From Pantoea sp. BAV 3049 (GTDB lineage: Bacteria; Pseudomonadota; Gammaproteobacteria; Enterobacterales; Enterobacteriaceae): a stretch of DNA of 64,000 nt. The stretch is taken from NCBI RefSeq assembly GCF_009765445.1, contig NZ_WHOY01000031.1:4305869-4369868 (forward strand), written 5' to 3'. A program made the position numbers and the translations under genes. The notes below the pieces were generated by a model. It had not been told where the DNA came from. It did no database searches and saw nothing but the letters and a program-made list of their open reading frames with translations. Positions 38,064 to 46,759 of the stretch are shown here, piece by piece (position 1 is the first letter of the stretch; each line of letters starts with the position of its first letter).

Positions 38064-38537
38064 ATGGCTGATGTTCACACCTCTGAAATCCGCAGTAAAA
38101 ACATGCGTGCCATCCGCACGCGCGACACCGCCATTGAAAACCGCCTGGCAGAACTGCTGTCAGAGCTGGGATTCAGCTACCGCGTGCAGGATAAATCGCT
38201 GCCCGGTCGGCCGGATTTCGTGCTGGATAGCTATCAGACCATTATTTTTGTGCATGGCTGCTTCTGGCATCGCCATCACTGCCATCTCTTTAAGGTTCCG
38301 GCAACCCGTACAGCATTCTGGCTTGGGAAAATCAGCAGTAACGTGGAGCGGGATAAGCGCTATATTGCCGAACTGAGCGCGGCAGGCTGGAAGGTGCTGG
38401 TGGTGTGGGAATGTGCGCTGCGCGGTAAAACGAAGCTCGAAGAAGAAGCCATGACCTCCCGGCTGGAAGAGTGGATCTTCGCCGGGGAAGGAAATGGTGA
38501 AATCGACTGGCAGGGTATCCGGCGAATAGTTGACTGA
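38064..38537 (+). CDS. vsr: Vsr, very short patch repair endonuclease
   Basis: A 157-residue strand-specific mismatch endonuclease. It nicks 5' of the T in T:G mismatches at deaminated Dcm sites. Conserved blocks are MRAIRTRDTAIE, LPGRPDFVLD (catalytic aspartate near 51), VHGCFWHRHHC (zinc/catalytic histidines) and WKVLVVWECAL. AAGGATGATACT precedes ATG 38064. In E. coli the start of vsr lies within dcm; here it sits behind a LysR gene, so it has been uncoupled from dcm expression. Its stop abuts the convergent acyltransferase gene. Confidence 0.95.
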   Translation: MADVHTSEIRSKNMRAIRTRDTAIENRLAELLSELGFSYRVQDKSLPGRPDFVLDSYQTIIFVHGCFWHRHHCHLFKVPATRTAFWLGKISSNVERDKRYIAELSAAGWKVLVVWECALRGKTKLEEEAMTSRLEEWIFAGEGNGEIDWQGIRRIVD

Positions 38538-39494
38538 TTAAAAGGTCACCAGCGGTCGGGTCATCCTGAACCGCAGCATCACCAGCGTCAGCATGACCGA
38601 CAGCAGGAACGTCAGCATAAGGGTCAGTAGTTTGGTGGTCAGCGAGGTAATAGTGATCCACTGGATCAGTAAATTGAAAAATGAGTAGTGCAGGATATAG
38701 ACTCCGGTCATGGTTTTGCTGAGCTTCGCTGACAATTGTTGTACATATTCCCCCACCTCCAGTCCGTTAATCGCGATGATAATCAGTACCACCAGAATAT
38801 AAACCTGCGAGCCAGTGAGAATAAAACCGTTACGCTCGACGCTGAACAGGGTAAAGAAGAAATGCTTCTCATACAGCCAGGTGAAGATATAAACGAACGG
38901 CACCGCAATCAGGGCGGCTTTTGCCACCACAGGCCGTGAGTAAAAGGCGCTCACCAGCGGATTAAACAGGAGCTGGCCCGTTAAATAATAGAGCACCCAT
39001 GTCCACAGCCTGAACTCGGCAGGCAGGGAAAACCAGCGGTTATCGGAATAATGAAGTGCCTGTAAATCATAATAAAAAGCCAGCACCAGTAGGGTCAGCA
39101 CCGTGGCAATCAGCAATTTTCTGTTCTGTGCCAGCCGGTCGATCAGTGGGTGAACGCAGTAAATCATCAGCAGCGTCAGCACGAACCAGGGCTGGATCAG
39201 ATACCCCTTGTAATAGGGGCCGACAAAATACCAGACCGAATACCAGAACAGGAAAATCACCAGAATGGCGCGGATTTTTTTTAACCGCCACTCCTTACTG
39301 CGCAGGGCACAGGCATCCAGATAACCGGTCACCACAAAAAACAGCGGGGTGGCAATGGTCGAAATAAAAGTCAGAAAGGTAAGAATGGTACTGTAATTAT
39401 AGGAATAGTTATCGTATGTATTGTACAACGTGAAGAAGGTTACCGCCGTCAGGCATCCCAGGGTTTTTATCAGGTTCAGCCCAGTATAATTCAT
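38538..39494 (-). CDS. Acyltransferase family 3 membrane protein
   Basis: A 318-residue integral membrane protein with about ten hydrophobic segments. The N-terminus NLIKTLGCLTAVTFFTLYNT and the block ISTIATPLFFVVTGYLDA (about 45-62) fit acyltransferase-3 proteins such as WecH/OafA, which O-acetylate surface carbohydrates. The usual active-site histidine near the N-terminus (RGxAxxxVxxxH) is not obvious; T or N occupies its place. It is transcribed alone; its AT-richer sequence hints at later acquisition between vsr and yedA. Target is unknown. Confidence 0.72.
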   Translation of the reverse strand: MNYTGLNLIKTLGCLTAVTFFTLYNTYDNYSYNYSTILTFLTFISTIATPLFFVVTGYLDACALRSKEWRLKKIRAILVIFLFWYSVWYFVGPYYKGYLIQPWFVLTLLMIYCVHPLIDRLAQNRKLLIATVLTLLVLAFYYDLQALHYSDNRWFSLPAEFRLWTWVLYYLTGQLLFNPLVSAFYSRPVVAKAALIAVPFVYIFTWLYEKHFFFTLFSVERNGFILTGSQVYILVVLIIIAINGLEVGEYVQQLSAKLSKTMTGVYILHYSFFNLLIQWITITSLTTKLLTLMLTFLLSVMLTLVMLRFRMTRPLVTF

Positions 39495-39605
39495 CGCCGT
39501 TTTTCCTTGCCTTTAAAACGGACAGCACTATAACACTCCTGAGTGATGATAAAATAAACGCATTACTAACACCTGGCCTGTATTACCCGACGGCGGGAGC
39601 GCTTA

Positions 39606-40538
39606 TTAACGTTCTGCGCCCGGAGGCGTTTCAGCTGCCACCGATCTAAGCGTTTTGCCGGGAAAAAGGTATTTACCCAGCGTCACCAGAACCACCGCCA
39701 GCACGATGATCGCCAGCGCCAGCCACTCAACCGGAGTCAGGCTTTCGCCGCCAAAGCTGATACCCAGCAGCACTGCCACAACCGGATTGACGTAGGCATA
39801 ACTGGTGGCAATCGCCGGGGGAACATTGCGGATCAGATACATATAGGCAGTGATAGCGATAATCGACCCAAACAGGCTGAGATAACCCAGCGCCAGAAAG
39901 CCAGAAAGCGTCGGGGCAGTCAGCAGATGTTCGCCGCCGAGCTTACTGGCAATCAGCAACACCATGCCAGCGGTCAGCATCTCCACCGCACCTGCCATCA
40001 TCCCTTTTGGCAACGTAATGCGCGAGCCCCAGACTGAACCGAAAGCCCAGCTGAGAGAACCGGTCAGGATCATCAGCGCGCCCCAGGGATTGCCACCAAG
40101 ATGACCACCGCTGTTCAGCAGGATAATTCCCACCAGCCCGACGGCAATGCCCAGCCACTCAATCCAGCGGGTCTGAATGCCAAACAAACGGCTGAAGCAC
40201 ATGGCAAACAGCGGGACGGTCGCAACCATTACGGCAGCAATCCCGGAAGGAACATTCTGATGCTCGGCGACGGTGACCGCACCATTTCCCATCGCCAGCA
40301 GCATGATACCGACCAGCGCCGCATTGCCTGCTGCGCGCAGAGGGGGTAATTTTTCACCCCGCAGGAGTAAAAAGGTCAACAGGACCAGGCCGGCCAGCAA
40401 AAAACGCAGCCCGGCCATCATCATCGGCGGCCAGCTTTCCACGCCAATGCGGATCACGAAATAGGTGGATCCCCAGATAAAGTACAGGGCAAACAGCGAG
40501 GCCAGCAGCGGCAGCAGGGCGGGGGGACGGCGTAACAT
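39606..40538 (-). CDS. yedA: YedA, EamA-family transporter
   Basis: A 310-residue DMT permease aligned closely with E. coli YedA: shared segments include FIWGSTYFVIRIGVESWPP, MGNGAVTVAEHQNVPSGIAA and AYMYLIRNVPPAIATSYAYV. It has ten membrane segments; its substrate is not known, though overexpression has been linked to homoserine/threonine-type export in relatives. ATG 40538 is chosen (GGAG seven bases upstream); 40541 is a close alternative. Its position between vsr and yedI matches E. coli apart from the inserted acyltransferase gene. Confidence 0.93.
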   Translation of the reverse strand: MLRRPPALLPLLASLFALYFIWGSTYFVIRIGVESWPPMMMAGLRFLLAGLVLLTFLLLRGEKLPPLRAAGNAALVGIMLLAMGNGAVTVAEHQNVPSGIAAVMVATVPLFAMCFSRLFGIQTRWIEWLGIAVGLVGIILLNSGGHLGGNPWGALMILTGSLSWAFGSVWGSRITLPKGMMAGAVEMLTAGMVLLIASKLGGEHLLTAPTLSGFLALGYLSLFGSIIAITAYMYLIRNVPPAIATSYAYVNPVVAVLLGISFGGESLTPVEWLALAIIVLAVVLVTLGKYLFPGKTLRSVAAETPPGAER

Positions 40539-40726
40539 CATCTGACTCCATTCATGTTAAGGGGATGTAATTTAACGTTGGTTAAATGTTTTAACCAGCA
40601 ATAATGTACACCGCAGGCAGATCAATGTGTCCTGGCGATTATATTGCCGTCTTTTACATAATTTGCATATTCAGGTCATAATTGCTTAGATCACACTCTT
40701 TAACATTCCTCTGTCCACGGTGGATT

Positions 40727-40993
40727 ATGGCCAGTATCAAACTCACGGTAAGACGACTGTACAAAATCAGCGGGGAGCGCATGGTCAATACTCAGGCGAC
40801 CGCACGCATTTATGTTGGCGACAAGCTGGTGGCAACAGAGGATGTCTCCGGGATGACGGAAAGTCCGGTCAGCAAATATCTGCACCACCAGGAGGCCGAA
40901 GGGCAGCCGGTACGGGTGGAGTGGGAGTGTGACGGCATTGCCGATATGGCGGTGACCGAGTTGCAGGTTTGTCCCTGCTGTCAGCATGATTAA
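40727..40993 (+). CDS. Hypothetical protein with C-terminal CPCC motif, 88 residues
   Basis: I do not recognise this protein. It starts [20 protein letters not shown], appears beta-rich and soluble, and ends [10 protein letters not shown]; a single further cysteine (WECDG) lies near residue 66. The terminal CPCC could bind metal or form a disulphide. ATG 40727 is preferred over the longer frame from 40682. It ends 17 bases before yedI and is likely co-transcribed with it. Confidence 0.6.
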   Translation: MASIKLTVRRLYKISGERMVNTQATARIYVGDKLVATEDVSGMTESPVSKYLHHQEAEGQPVRVEWECDGIADMAVTELQVCPCCQHD

Positions 40994-41010
40994 CGAAAAG
41001 GAAGGATATT

Positions 41011-41913
41011 TTGGCAGGAAGTAGCTTACTGACATTACTGGATGATATTGCCACGTTGCTTGATGATATTTCGGTGATGGGCAAGGTGGCGGCAAAGAAG
41101 ACCGCAGGCGTGCTGGGCGATGACCTGTCGCTGAACGCGCAGCAGGTAAGCGGAGTAAAGGCCAATCGCGAACTGCCGGTAGTCTGGGGCGTGGCGAAAG
41201 GCTCTTTTCTGAATAAATTGATTCTGGTGCCGCTGGCGCTGGTGATAAGCTGGCTGGCTCCCTGGGCGATAACGCCGTTACTGATGGTGGGGGGGGCCTA
41301 CCTCTGTTATGAAGGCGTGGAAAAAGTCTTCCACAGCCTGCATAAAGACAAGTCAGCGAAAACCGACGAAGCGCGCGAACAGCGGCTGCGCAATCTGGAT
41401 AAGCAGGAAGCGGCGGAATTTGAAAAGAAGAAGGTGAAGGGCGCTGTTCGTACCGACTTTATTCTTTCTGCCGAGATTGTGGCGATCACCCTCGGAATTG
41501 TTTCTGAAGCTCCGCTGCTCAATCAGGTGCTGATCCTCTCCGGCATTGCCATTCTGGTCACCGTAGGCGTCTATGGCATTGTGGCCGGCATCGTTAAAAT
41601 TGACGATTTGGGCCTGTGGCTCAAACAGAAATCCTCCTCGCTGGCGCAGGGAGTTGGCAGCTTCCTGCTGGCGATGGCCCCGCAGATGATGAAGGTGTTA
41701 TCAGTGGTGGGTACGCTGGCGATGTTTCTGGTGGGTGGCGGGATTATTGCCCATGGCATTCCGCAGGTTCACCATTTTATCAGCGACTTCACGGCGGATT
41801 ACAGCGGCCTGATGGCTTCGCTGGTCAGCAACCTGGCAAACCTGGTGCTGGGCTTTATCGTGGGGTCGATCGTGCTGTCAGTGGTAAATCTGATTGCCAG
41901 AGCCAGGGCATAA
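41011..41913 (+). CDS. yedI: YedI, DUF808 inner-membrane protein
   Basis: A 300-residue protein matching E. coli YedI. The first 45 residues ([20 protein letters not shown], then [20 protein letters not shown]) are nearly identical; several hydrophobic segments follow (about 69-92, 155-195, 215-245, 262-298), with a charged loop in between. Function is unknown. TTG 41011 is taken as start because AGGAAGGA is correctly placed and the N-terminus then matches E. coli; no ATG is available near it. Followed by a 43-residue gene and a strong terminator. Confidence 0.92.
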   Translation: MAGSSLLTLLDDIATLLDDISVMGKVAAKKTAGVLGDDLSLNAQQVSGVKANRELPVVWGVAKGSFLNKLILVPLALVISWLAPWAITPLLMVGGAYLCYEGVEKVFHSLHKDKSAKTDEAREQRLRNLDKQEAAEFEKKKVKGAVRTDFILSAEIVAITLGIVSEAPLLNQVLILSGIAILVTVGVYGIVAGIVKIDDLGLWLKQKSSSLAQGVGSFLLAMAPQMMKVLSVVGTLAMFLVGGGIIAHGIPQVHHFISDFTADYSGLMASLVSNLANLVLGFIVGSIVLSVVNLIARARA

Positions 41914-41959
41914 TCAGTATAAAGGCAGCTTATCAGCAAGTCAGCAATCCGGAGTGATG

Positions 41960-42091
41960 ATGAAAGACGACATTTTTGAATTTGATATTGATGCTCAGCT
42001 GGAGCAAGCCGAAGCTAACGCAGAAAAGAAAGCCAGTGAAGTCCCGGCTGATACTGGCGATGAAGCGGATTGTGAAGGATGTAAAATTTAG
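41960..42091 (+). CDS. Small acidic protein with C-terminal CEGC motif, 43 residues
   Basis: ATG 41960, five bases after GGAG, opens a 43-codon frame (starts MKDDIFEFDIDAQLEQAEAN, ends DEADCEGCKI). It is very acidic, with a CxxC at the C-terminus. I recognise no family. It lies 46 bases after yedI and directly before the operon terminator, so it is probably the last gene of the 40727-yedI transcript. Its shortness limits certainty. Confidence 0.5.
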   Translation: MKDDIFEFDIDAQLEQAEANAEKKASEVPADTGDEADCEGCKI

Positions 42092-42115
42092 TCCACATCG
42101 CCCCTTTTCTGCCTT

Positions 42116-42148
42116 AAAAGCGAGTAATTAACCTTATTCGCTTTTTTT
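42116..42148 (+). terminator. Rho-independent terminator after yedI and small gene
   Basis: A 12-bp stem (AAAAGCGAGTAA with TTATTCGCTTTT, one G-T pair) and loop TTAACC are followed by a long T-run. This is a strong plus-strand terminator. Confidence 0.88.
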
Positions 42149-42280
42149 ATTTTTCGCATTTTTAACTGCTTAATTCGATTTAACAAAACTTTTACCTGTC
42201 ATTAACGGAATTATCCTGCCCTGCCTGCTATACCTAAATTTCCCGGCGTGAGGTCTGGTAATCCAGCACAGGAGACAGGC

Positions 42281-42460
42281 ATGATTCTGATCAGTGAGGA
42301 AGTGCAGCTTAAAGAAGGCGGTCCGGCAATGATTGTTACCGGCTATGCCAGCGGCATGGTCGAGTGCCGCTGGTACGATGGCCACAGCGTCAGGCGTGAG
42401 GCGTTCAGGGAAGATGAACTCTGTCCTTTGAACCTCGTTCAGGGCCAGCTTGCCAGTTAG
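42281..42460 (+). CDS. yodC: YodC, DUF2158 small protein
   Basis: A 59-residue protein matching E. coli YodC: EEVQLKEGGPAMIVTGY, SGMVECRWYDG and REAF are shared. The family has a small beta-barrel-like fold and no established role. AGGAGA lies before ATG 42281. It has its own terminator and sits between yedI and dgcQ, as in E. coli. Confidence 0.92.
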   Translation: MILISEEVQLKEGGPAMIVTGYASGMVECRWYDGHSVRREAFREDELCPLNLVQGQLAS

Positions 42461-42470
42461 TAAGGCACCG

Positions 42471-42499
42471 AACAGGACGAGCATTTTCGTCCTGTTTTC
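42471..42499 (+). terminator. Rho-independent terminator after yodC
   Basis: A perfect 10-bp stem (AACAGGACGA and its complement) with loop GCATTT is followed by TTCATTTATTTC, ten bases after the yodC stop. Confidence 0.75.
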
Positions 42500-42600
42500 A
42501 TTTATTTCTCTTTAACTTGCCGCTGGCGCGCGCGGCGCGTCGCAACTAAACTCTCAGGATTATCTGCATTTGCAGAGTGGCGATCCGGGAGTCTGACGCT

Positions 42601-44259
42601 TTGAATCGAACCAAAGAGTTTTGGCTCTTACGGCCCAAAACAGTCATTCATATCTGTTTTCTGCTGGTCTTTCTGTTTTCCACGACGCTCACCTGGCGCG
42701 AAGCTATGGTGCTGAAAAATACCTATGAGGTGAATCAGCAAATCGGGCTTAACACTATCACCAGCGGGCTGGAACGCCAGTTGCAGCGCAGCCTTGATGA
42801 GCTGTTTTTTTATCGCAATATGCTGGTGCATGCCATGCAGTCACCGGTGGAAAACGATAACATCCGCAAACAGCTCAGACTCTTTCAGCAACTTCGTTCT
42901 CTCTCTGTCTGGCACCTGACCCCCAATATTAAACGCACTATGCAGCTTAGCGGAATTTCTGATGATGAGCTCAAGCTATTCCCGCTGATGGAGAGGCATG
43001 ACGGTGAAGGGATGAAAAATGAGCTGACCGCGGCCATGGAGATGAGCTTCATTCTGCAACTCAACGACCCCAACCACAATTTTCACTCGCGACTGTGGTA
43101 TATCTCTCGATCGGGTTTTTTCCTCAGTTCCAAACCGCCTTCAGACGATAAGGAAACGCTGGAAAGCTTCGGCCTGTTTATGAAACGTTCCTATTTTACA
43201 GGTATGAGCCCGGAGCTTAATCCGCAGCGTAAAACCCGCTGGAGCAGATTATATGACGGGGCGTTTGAGGAAGGAAAAATGGTGACGGCCAGCCTGCCGG
43301 TGGATTTAAACGGACACTGGTATGGCGTGCTGGCGATGGATTTCTCTGCCAGCCGCGTCAGCGACTTCTTGCAGCACGTTACGCCTCAGTCCCATCTGGG
43401 GTCCGTGCAGTTTTACGATCGGGAGATGAATTTGATTGCGGCTTCTCCCGGCAGCCCGCTCATCAGGGAACAACTCGACGCCGGTGAGGTGAACAAACTG
43501 ATAAAGGCGGTCAAAAAGAGCAAACAGGGGGCTTTGCGTTTTGGAACGTTGTTTGTTTCCTGGGTGAAAACCAGCAATTCCGAAGACGTGATGGTCAATG
43601 TCGATACGCTGAAGGAAGGGATTCAGGGTGAGACTGGCCGTGTCACTCTGGTACTGGTGTTGATGTGGTTGCTGTTCTCCCTGGTGCTGGTGCTGTCGCA
43701 TCAGGCCCTTATCACGCTGGTGACCCGCATGCTGAAACTGCAGGAGCAGCTGAGCTGGCGGGCAAACTACGACGGGCTGACCAGAATGCTGAACCGGAGC
43801 GCATTTTTTGAACGCGCGGACGAACTGGCACGGGGCTGCCAGTTGAAGCAGCAGGCTTTTGCGCTTATCCAGCTGGATCTCGACCGCTTCAAGCTGGTCA
43901 ATGACACTCACGGGCACCAGGCTGGCGATCGGGTACTCTCGCATGCGGCGGCCATCCTGCAGGAAACGATCAGGGTGAAGGATGCGGCTGGCCGGGTAGG
44001 GGGTGAAGAATTTTGCATTGCGTTGCCGGATACCAGTAAGGAAGAGGCGATAGCGATTGCCGATAGGGTGAGAGAGAAACTGGCGAAGAAGCAGGTGCCG
44101 GTTTCCAGTACGCTGCTGCTGCACATTACCGCTTCATTCGGCGTGGCCAGCAGTGAAGAGTGCGGGGATTATGAGTTTGAAAGCCTGCAGTCGGTTGCCG
44201 ACGGCAGGCTTTATATTGCTAAAGAATCAGGGCGTAACCGCGTATGCAGCGAAGGTTAA
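42601..44259 (+). CDS. dgcQ: DgcQ-like diguanylate cyclase
   Basis: A 552-residue membrane enzyme making cyclic di-GMP from two GTP. TM1 is at about 12-33, a periplasmic sensory domain follows (about 35-345), TM2 at about 350-372, and a GGDEF domain fills the C-terminus with active-site motif GGEEF in AGRVGGEEFCIALP. Architecture, end sequence and position between yodC and yedP agree with E. coli YedQ/DgcQ, though the periplasmic domain has diverged. No RxxD inhibitory site is seen five residues before GGEEF. TTG 42601 with GGGAG eight bases upstream is chosen; GTG 42577 is an alternative. Its end overlaps gpgS by four bases, tail-to-tail. Confidence 0.9.
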   Translation: MNRTKEFWLLRPKTVIHICFLLVFLFSTTLTWREAMVLKNTYEVNQQIGLNTITSGLERQLQRSLDELFFYRNMLVHAMQSPVENDNIRKQLRLFQQLRSLSVWHLTPNIKRTMQLSGISDDELKLFPLMERHDGEGMKNELTAAMEMSFILQLNDPNHNFHSRLWYISRSGFFLSSKPPSDDKETLESFGLFMKRSYFTGMSPELNPQRKTRWSRLYDGAFEEGKMVTASLPVDLNGHWYGVLAMDFSASRVSDFLQHVTPQSHLGSVQFYDREMNLIAASPGSPLIREQLDAGEVNKLIKAVKKSKQGALRFGTLFVSWVKTSNSEDVMVNVDTLKEGIQGETGRVTLVLVLMWLLFSLVLVLSHQALITLVTRMLKLQEQLSWRANYDGLTRMLNRSAFFERADELARGCQLKQQAFALIQLDLDRFKLVNDTHGHQAGDRVLSHAAAILQETIRVKDAAGRVGGEEFCIALPDTSKEEAIAIADRVREKLAKKQVPVSSTLLLHITASFGVASSEECGDYEFESLQSVADGRLYIAKESGRNRVCSEG

Positions 44260-45476
44260 ACTTTCCCTTCATTATCCTCTTCCACCGCGTGGTAGATGCG
44301 CTGCAGAATGTCAGGGAAAGCCGACTGTACGCGGCTCCAGCTGGGGATAAACGGCTTTTCATTCGGGCGTTCAATAAATGACTGCCCGGCTTCCAGAATC
44401 GACTGGGTAAACATCTCCACCGCGGCTTCTTCTGCATGCTGGTCGAACTTCAGGCCGTTCATGTTGGCCTCGTGGTTATAAATTTCCATCATATCCAGCG
44501 CATTACGATAGTAAGTGGCCTTCAGCACGCGGAAGGAGTCACTGGTAATATTCACCCCCATCGTGGCCATTTTCCGCAGCAGCGACTGGACAATATCATT
44601 ACTCATCCGGCGCAGGCCGCCGGTACCATCCTCTTCCGACAGCGGCTGATGCTTGTGGTCATAGTTATCCGCAATCTCAACCTGACAGCTCTGGCGCGTG
44701 GTGTAGTTGCGGTAAATTTCCGACAGCACGCCAATCTCCAGCCCCCAGTCACCGGGAATTTTTATGCCGTTCAGCACGTGGGTGCGCATAGCGAATTCTC
44801 CTGAAAGCGGATAGCGGAAGCTGCTGAGATAATCGAGATATTCCGAGTGACCATACACTTTTTGCAGCGATCGCAGCAGTGGGCCGACCAGCAGGCGTCC
44901 CACGCGCCCGTTGAGTTTGTTGTCGGCCACGCGGGCGTAAAATCCTTTACAGAACTCGTACTGAAACGAAGGGTTGGCCAGCGGGTAGAGCAGGCGGGCC
45001 AGCATGCCGCGCTCATAGGTGACGATATCGCAGTCATGCAACGCAACGCAGGCTGAACGGTCCGAGGCCAGCGTGTAGCCAGTGCAGAACCAGACGTTGC
45101 GGCCTTTGCCTGGCTGGGATGGCGACAGGCCCTCTTTATCCAGCTCGGCATCGATAGCTTTCAGGCGCGGGCCGTCGTTCCACAAAATTCGGTGGCGCTG
45201 CGGCAGACGGGAGAAAAACTCCCGTGCATGCAGAAACTGATCCCGGTCGGCCCGATCCAGCCCGATAACAATCTCTTCCAGGTAGGGCACCTTTGCCAGT
45301 TCATCCACAATATGGCCGAGCGCCGGCCCCTCAAGTTCGGAAAACAGTGACGGCAGAATCAGCGCCATTTTGCGTTTAGTGGAGAACTGCATCAGATCTC
45401 TCTCCAGCTCGTCCACGGAGCGGCCGGTGAGATTATGAAAATTGGTTATTACGCCATTCTGGAAAAAATCACTCAT
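44256..45476 (-). CDS. gpgS: Glucosyl-3-phosphoglycerate synthase (GT81)
   Basis: A 406-residue glycosyltransferase that joins an NDP-glucose to 3-phosphoglycerate, the first step to the compatible solute glucosylglycerate. The GT-A DxD lies in VALHDCDIVTYERG (about 145-158); ILPSLFSELEGPAL near the N-terminus and FRYPLSGEFA are typical of GpgS proteins, including that known from Dickeya (Erwinia) chrysanthemi. ATG 45476 has AAGGGGAA. It follows the phosphatase gene by 40 bases; together they form the two-step pathway. A mannosyl-type donor cannot be excluded by eye. Glucosylglycerate in these bacteria is linked to salt stress with nitrogen limitation. Confidence 0.88.
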   Translation of the reverse strand: MSDFFQNGVITNFHNLTGRSVDELERDLMQFSTKRKMALILPSLFSELEGPALGHIVDELAKVPYLEEIVIGLDRADRDQFLHAREFFSRLPQRHRILWNDGPRLKAIDAELDKEGLSPSQPGKGRNVWFCTGYTLASDRSACVALHDCDIVTYERGMLARLLYPLANPSFQYEFCKGFYARVADNKLNGRVGRLLVGPLLRSLQKVYGHSEYLDYLSSFRYPLSGEFAMRTHVLNGIKIPGDWGLEIGVLSEIYRNYTTRQSCQVEIADNYDHKHQPLSEEDGTGGLRRMSNDIVQSLLRKMATMGVNITSDSFRVLKATYYRNALDMMEIYNHEANMNGLKFDQHAEEAAVEMFTQSILEAGQSFIERPNEKPFIPSWSRVQSAFPDILQRIYHAVEEDNEGKV

Positions 45477-45516
45477 CGTCTTCCCCTTAAAACGCACGCT
45501 TGCGGGCTCGTTGAAA

Positions 45517-46320
45517 TTAACTCCGGACAAAATGCGACAGGCCTTCGCTCCAGCCCCGTGGGCCATAGCCTGTGCTGTAATAAATATTCTCTTTATCCTC
45601 GCGTAACAGTTGCACGCTGTTCTTACTGTAGCCTTTTATCACTACGGCATGATTCACCTCGTCAAGCATGGGTGCATCGTTAGGGCCATCACCGAGGCCG
45701 AGGGTGACCCAGCGTTTTCCCTGCGGAGGTGGATAGTGGGCCAGCAGCCAGGCCAGCGCCGTCCCTTTGCCACGTCCCTGATTCATCACGTGCCAGAAGC
45801 GCCCGCCCTGCACCAGTTCAAGTTTTTCCTCCGCCAGCGCCTGCTGAAAAGCGATAAAATTTTCTGCGCTGTCACGCCAGATGAGGCTTTCTGAACCCTC
45901 CCGTTTCATTGCCAGAGCGGCATTACCCGGTGTCAGGCCGGTCCAGTCGGCCACTTCCTTTTCCGTCACATCGGAAAAACCGGTGAATCGGAAGCCATAC
46001 CGCTCACGAAAGTGCTGGAGCGTCGCACAGAGCGCAGGATAATTTTTTCCTGGCTGAGAGGTGCCGGCGAGTTCATTAAGGTTTTTCCATTTCACAATCG
46101 CGCCGTTCTCAGCAATAAAAGGCGCGCCGGTAATGCCCAGCGACTGCTGTAAGGGCAGAATTTCAGCCGCCGTTTTACTGGAACAAATGACGATTGGGAC
46201 CCCGGCGGCTTTGAGGCGGTCAAGCCAGGGCTGCGCGGGCTGCCAGCTGTAGGTGTGATGATCCAGCAGTGAGCCGTCAAGGTCGGTCACAATCATCAGC
46301 GGATCCTGGAGCGTGGGCAT
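45517..46320 (-). CDS. yedP: Glucosyl/mannosyl-3-phosphoglycerate phosphatase (YedP type, HAD IIB)
   Basis: A 267-residue HAD phosphatase with motif I VTDLDGSLLDHH (about 11-22), a motif II serine in VICSS and motif III/IV GLGDGPNDAPML near residue 215. It would dephosphorylate glucosyl-3-phosphoglycerate to glucosylglycerate. E. coli YedP is annotated as mannosyl-3-phosphoglycerate phosphatase but has no synthase partner; here the GT81 gene follows directly, so this is probably the functional GpgP. ATG 46320 is preferred, since GAGG is eight bases upstream. The gene order yedP-dgcQ-yodC is otherwise as in E. coli. Confidence 0.88.
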   Translation of the reverse strand: MPTLQDPLMIVTDLDGSLLDHHTYSWQPAQPWLDRLKAAGVPIVICSSKTAAEILPLQQSLGITGAPFIAENGAIVKWKNLNELAGTSQPGKNYPALCATLQHFRERYGFRFTGFSDVTEKEVADWTGLTPGNAALAMKREGSESLIWRDSAENFIAFQQALAEEKLELVQGGRFWHVMNQGRGKGTALAWLLAHYPPPQGKRWVTLGLGDGPNDAPMLDEVNHAVVIKGYSKNSVQLLREDKENIYYSTGYGPRGWSEGLSHFVRS

Positions 46321-46504
46321 GGTCATTACCTCAATCAGAGCCGGACAAAAAAGCAGGATAATCATCGAGTATAGCGTTCTTGCTCACCTTCGGATCCAGG
46401 GCGGGAGAGAATTCCGGTGGCGGAAGGGGGATCGCTGCCAGCAATTGTCCTGAATGGTCGAAGTGGCAGGCATGGAGAATAACCGGGAAAGGGGGAAAAA
46501 AGGC

Positions 46505-46580
46505 AAAAAAAAGCCCGCGCTGCGCGGGCAAAAATCCTTGTTACTTTTTAGGTTGACTGCGCCTTTGGGGTTGGTGCAGT
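46505..46580 (-). ncRNA. Candidate small RNA at the position of dsrA
   Basis: A minus-strand intrinsic terminator (GCCCGCG, loop, CGCGGGC, then eight T) ends at 46505, yet no minus-strand gene lies upstream of it: yqaE-like and dsrB are on the other strand. A -10-like TACACT at 46587-46592 would start a transcript near 46580. The resulting 76-base RNA has a 5' stem-loop (ACTGC...GCAGT), an A/U-rich single-stranded middle (AAAAAGTAACAAGGATTTTT) and the terminator, the layout of an Hfq-binding sRNA. E. coli has DsrA between yedP and dsrB, but I see no clear DsrA sequence match, and the -35 is poor. Confidence 0.5.
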
Positions 46581-46706
46581 GGGGACAGTGTAAGCGGGCA
46601 GCCCGTAAGAAGTCTCACCGTGAAACGTTAAAAAAACGAAAAGGCCTTCAGGGTTTTCACCTTACGTAGTTTTACAACGGGCTTAGGGTGGACTGAGTGA
46701 TAACTG

Positions 46707-46715
46707 CTATACTTA
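46707..46715 (+). promoter_or_regulatory. Sigma-S-type extended -10 before the YqaE-like gene
   Basis: TGCTATACTTA at 46705-46715 matches the RpoS-preferred -10 (CTATACT with upstream C/TG). No good -35 is seen, which is also common for RpoS promoters. It lies 45 bases before the YqaE-like start codon. Confidence 0.55.
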
Positions 46716-46759
46716 TCAATCGATTATAAAACGAACTTTTTTCCTGCAGCGGAGGCATT

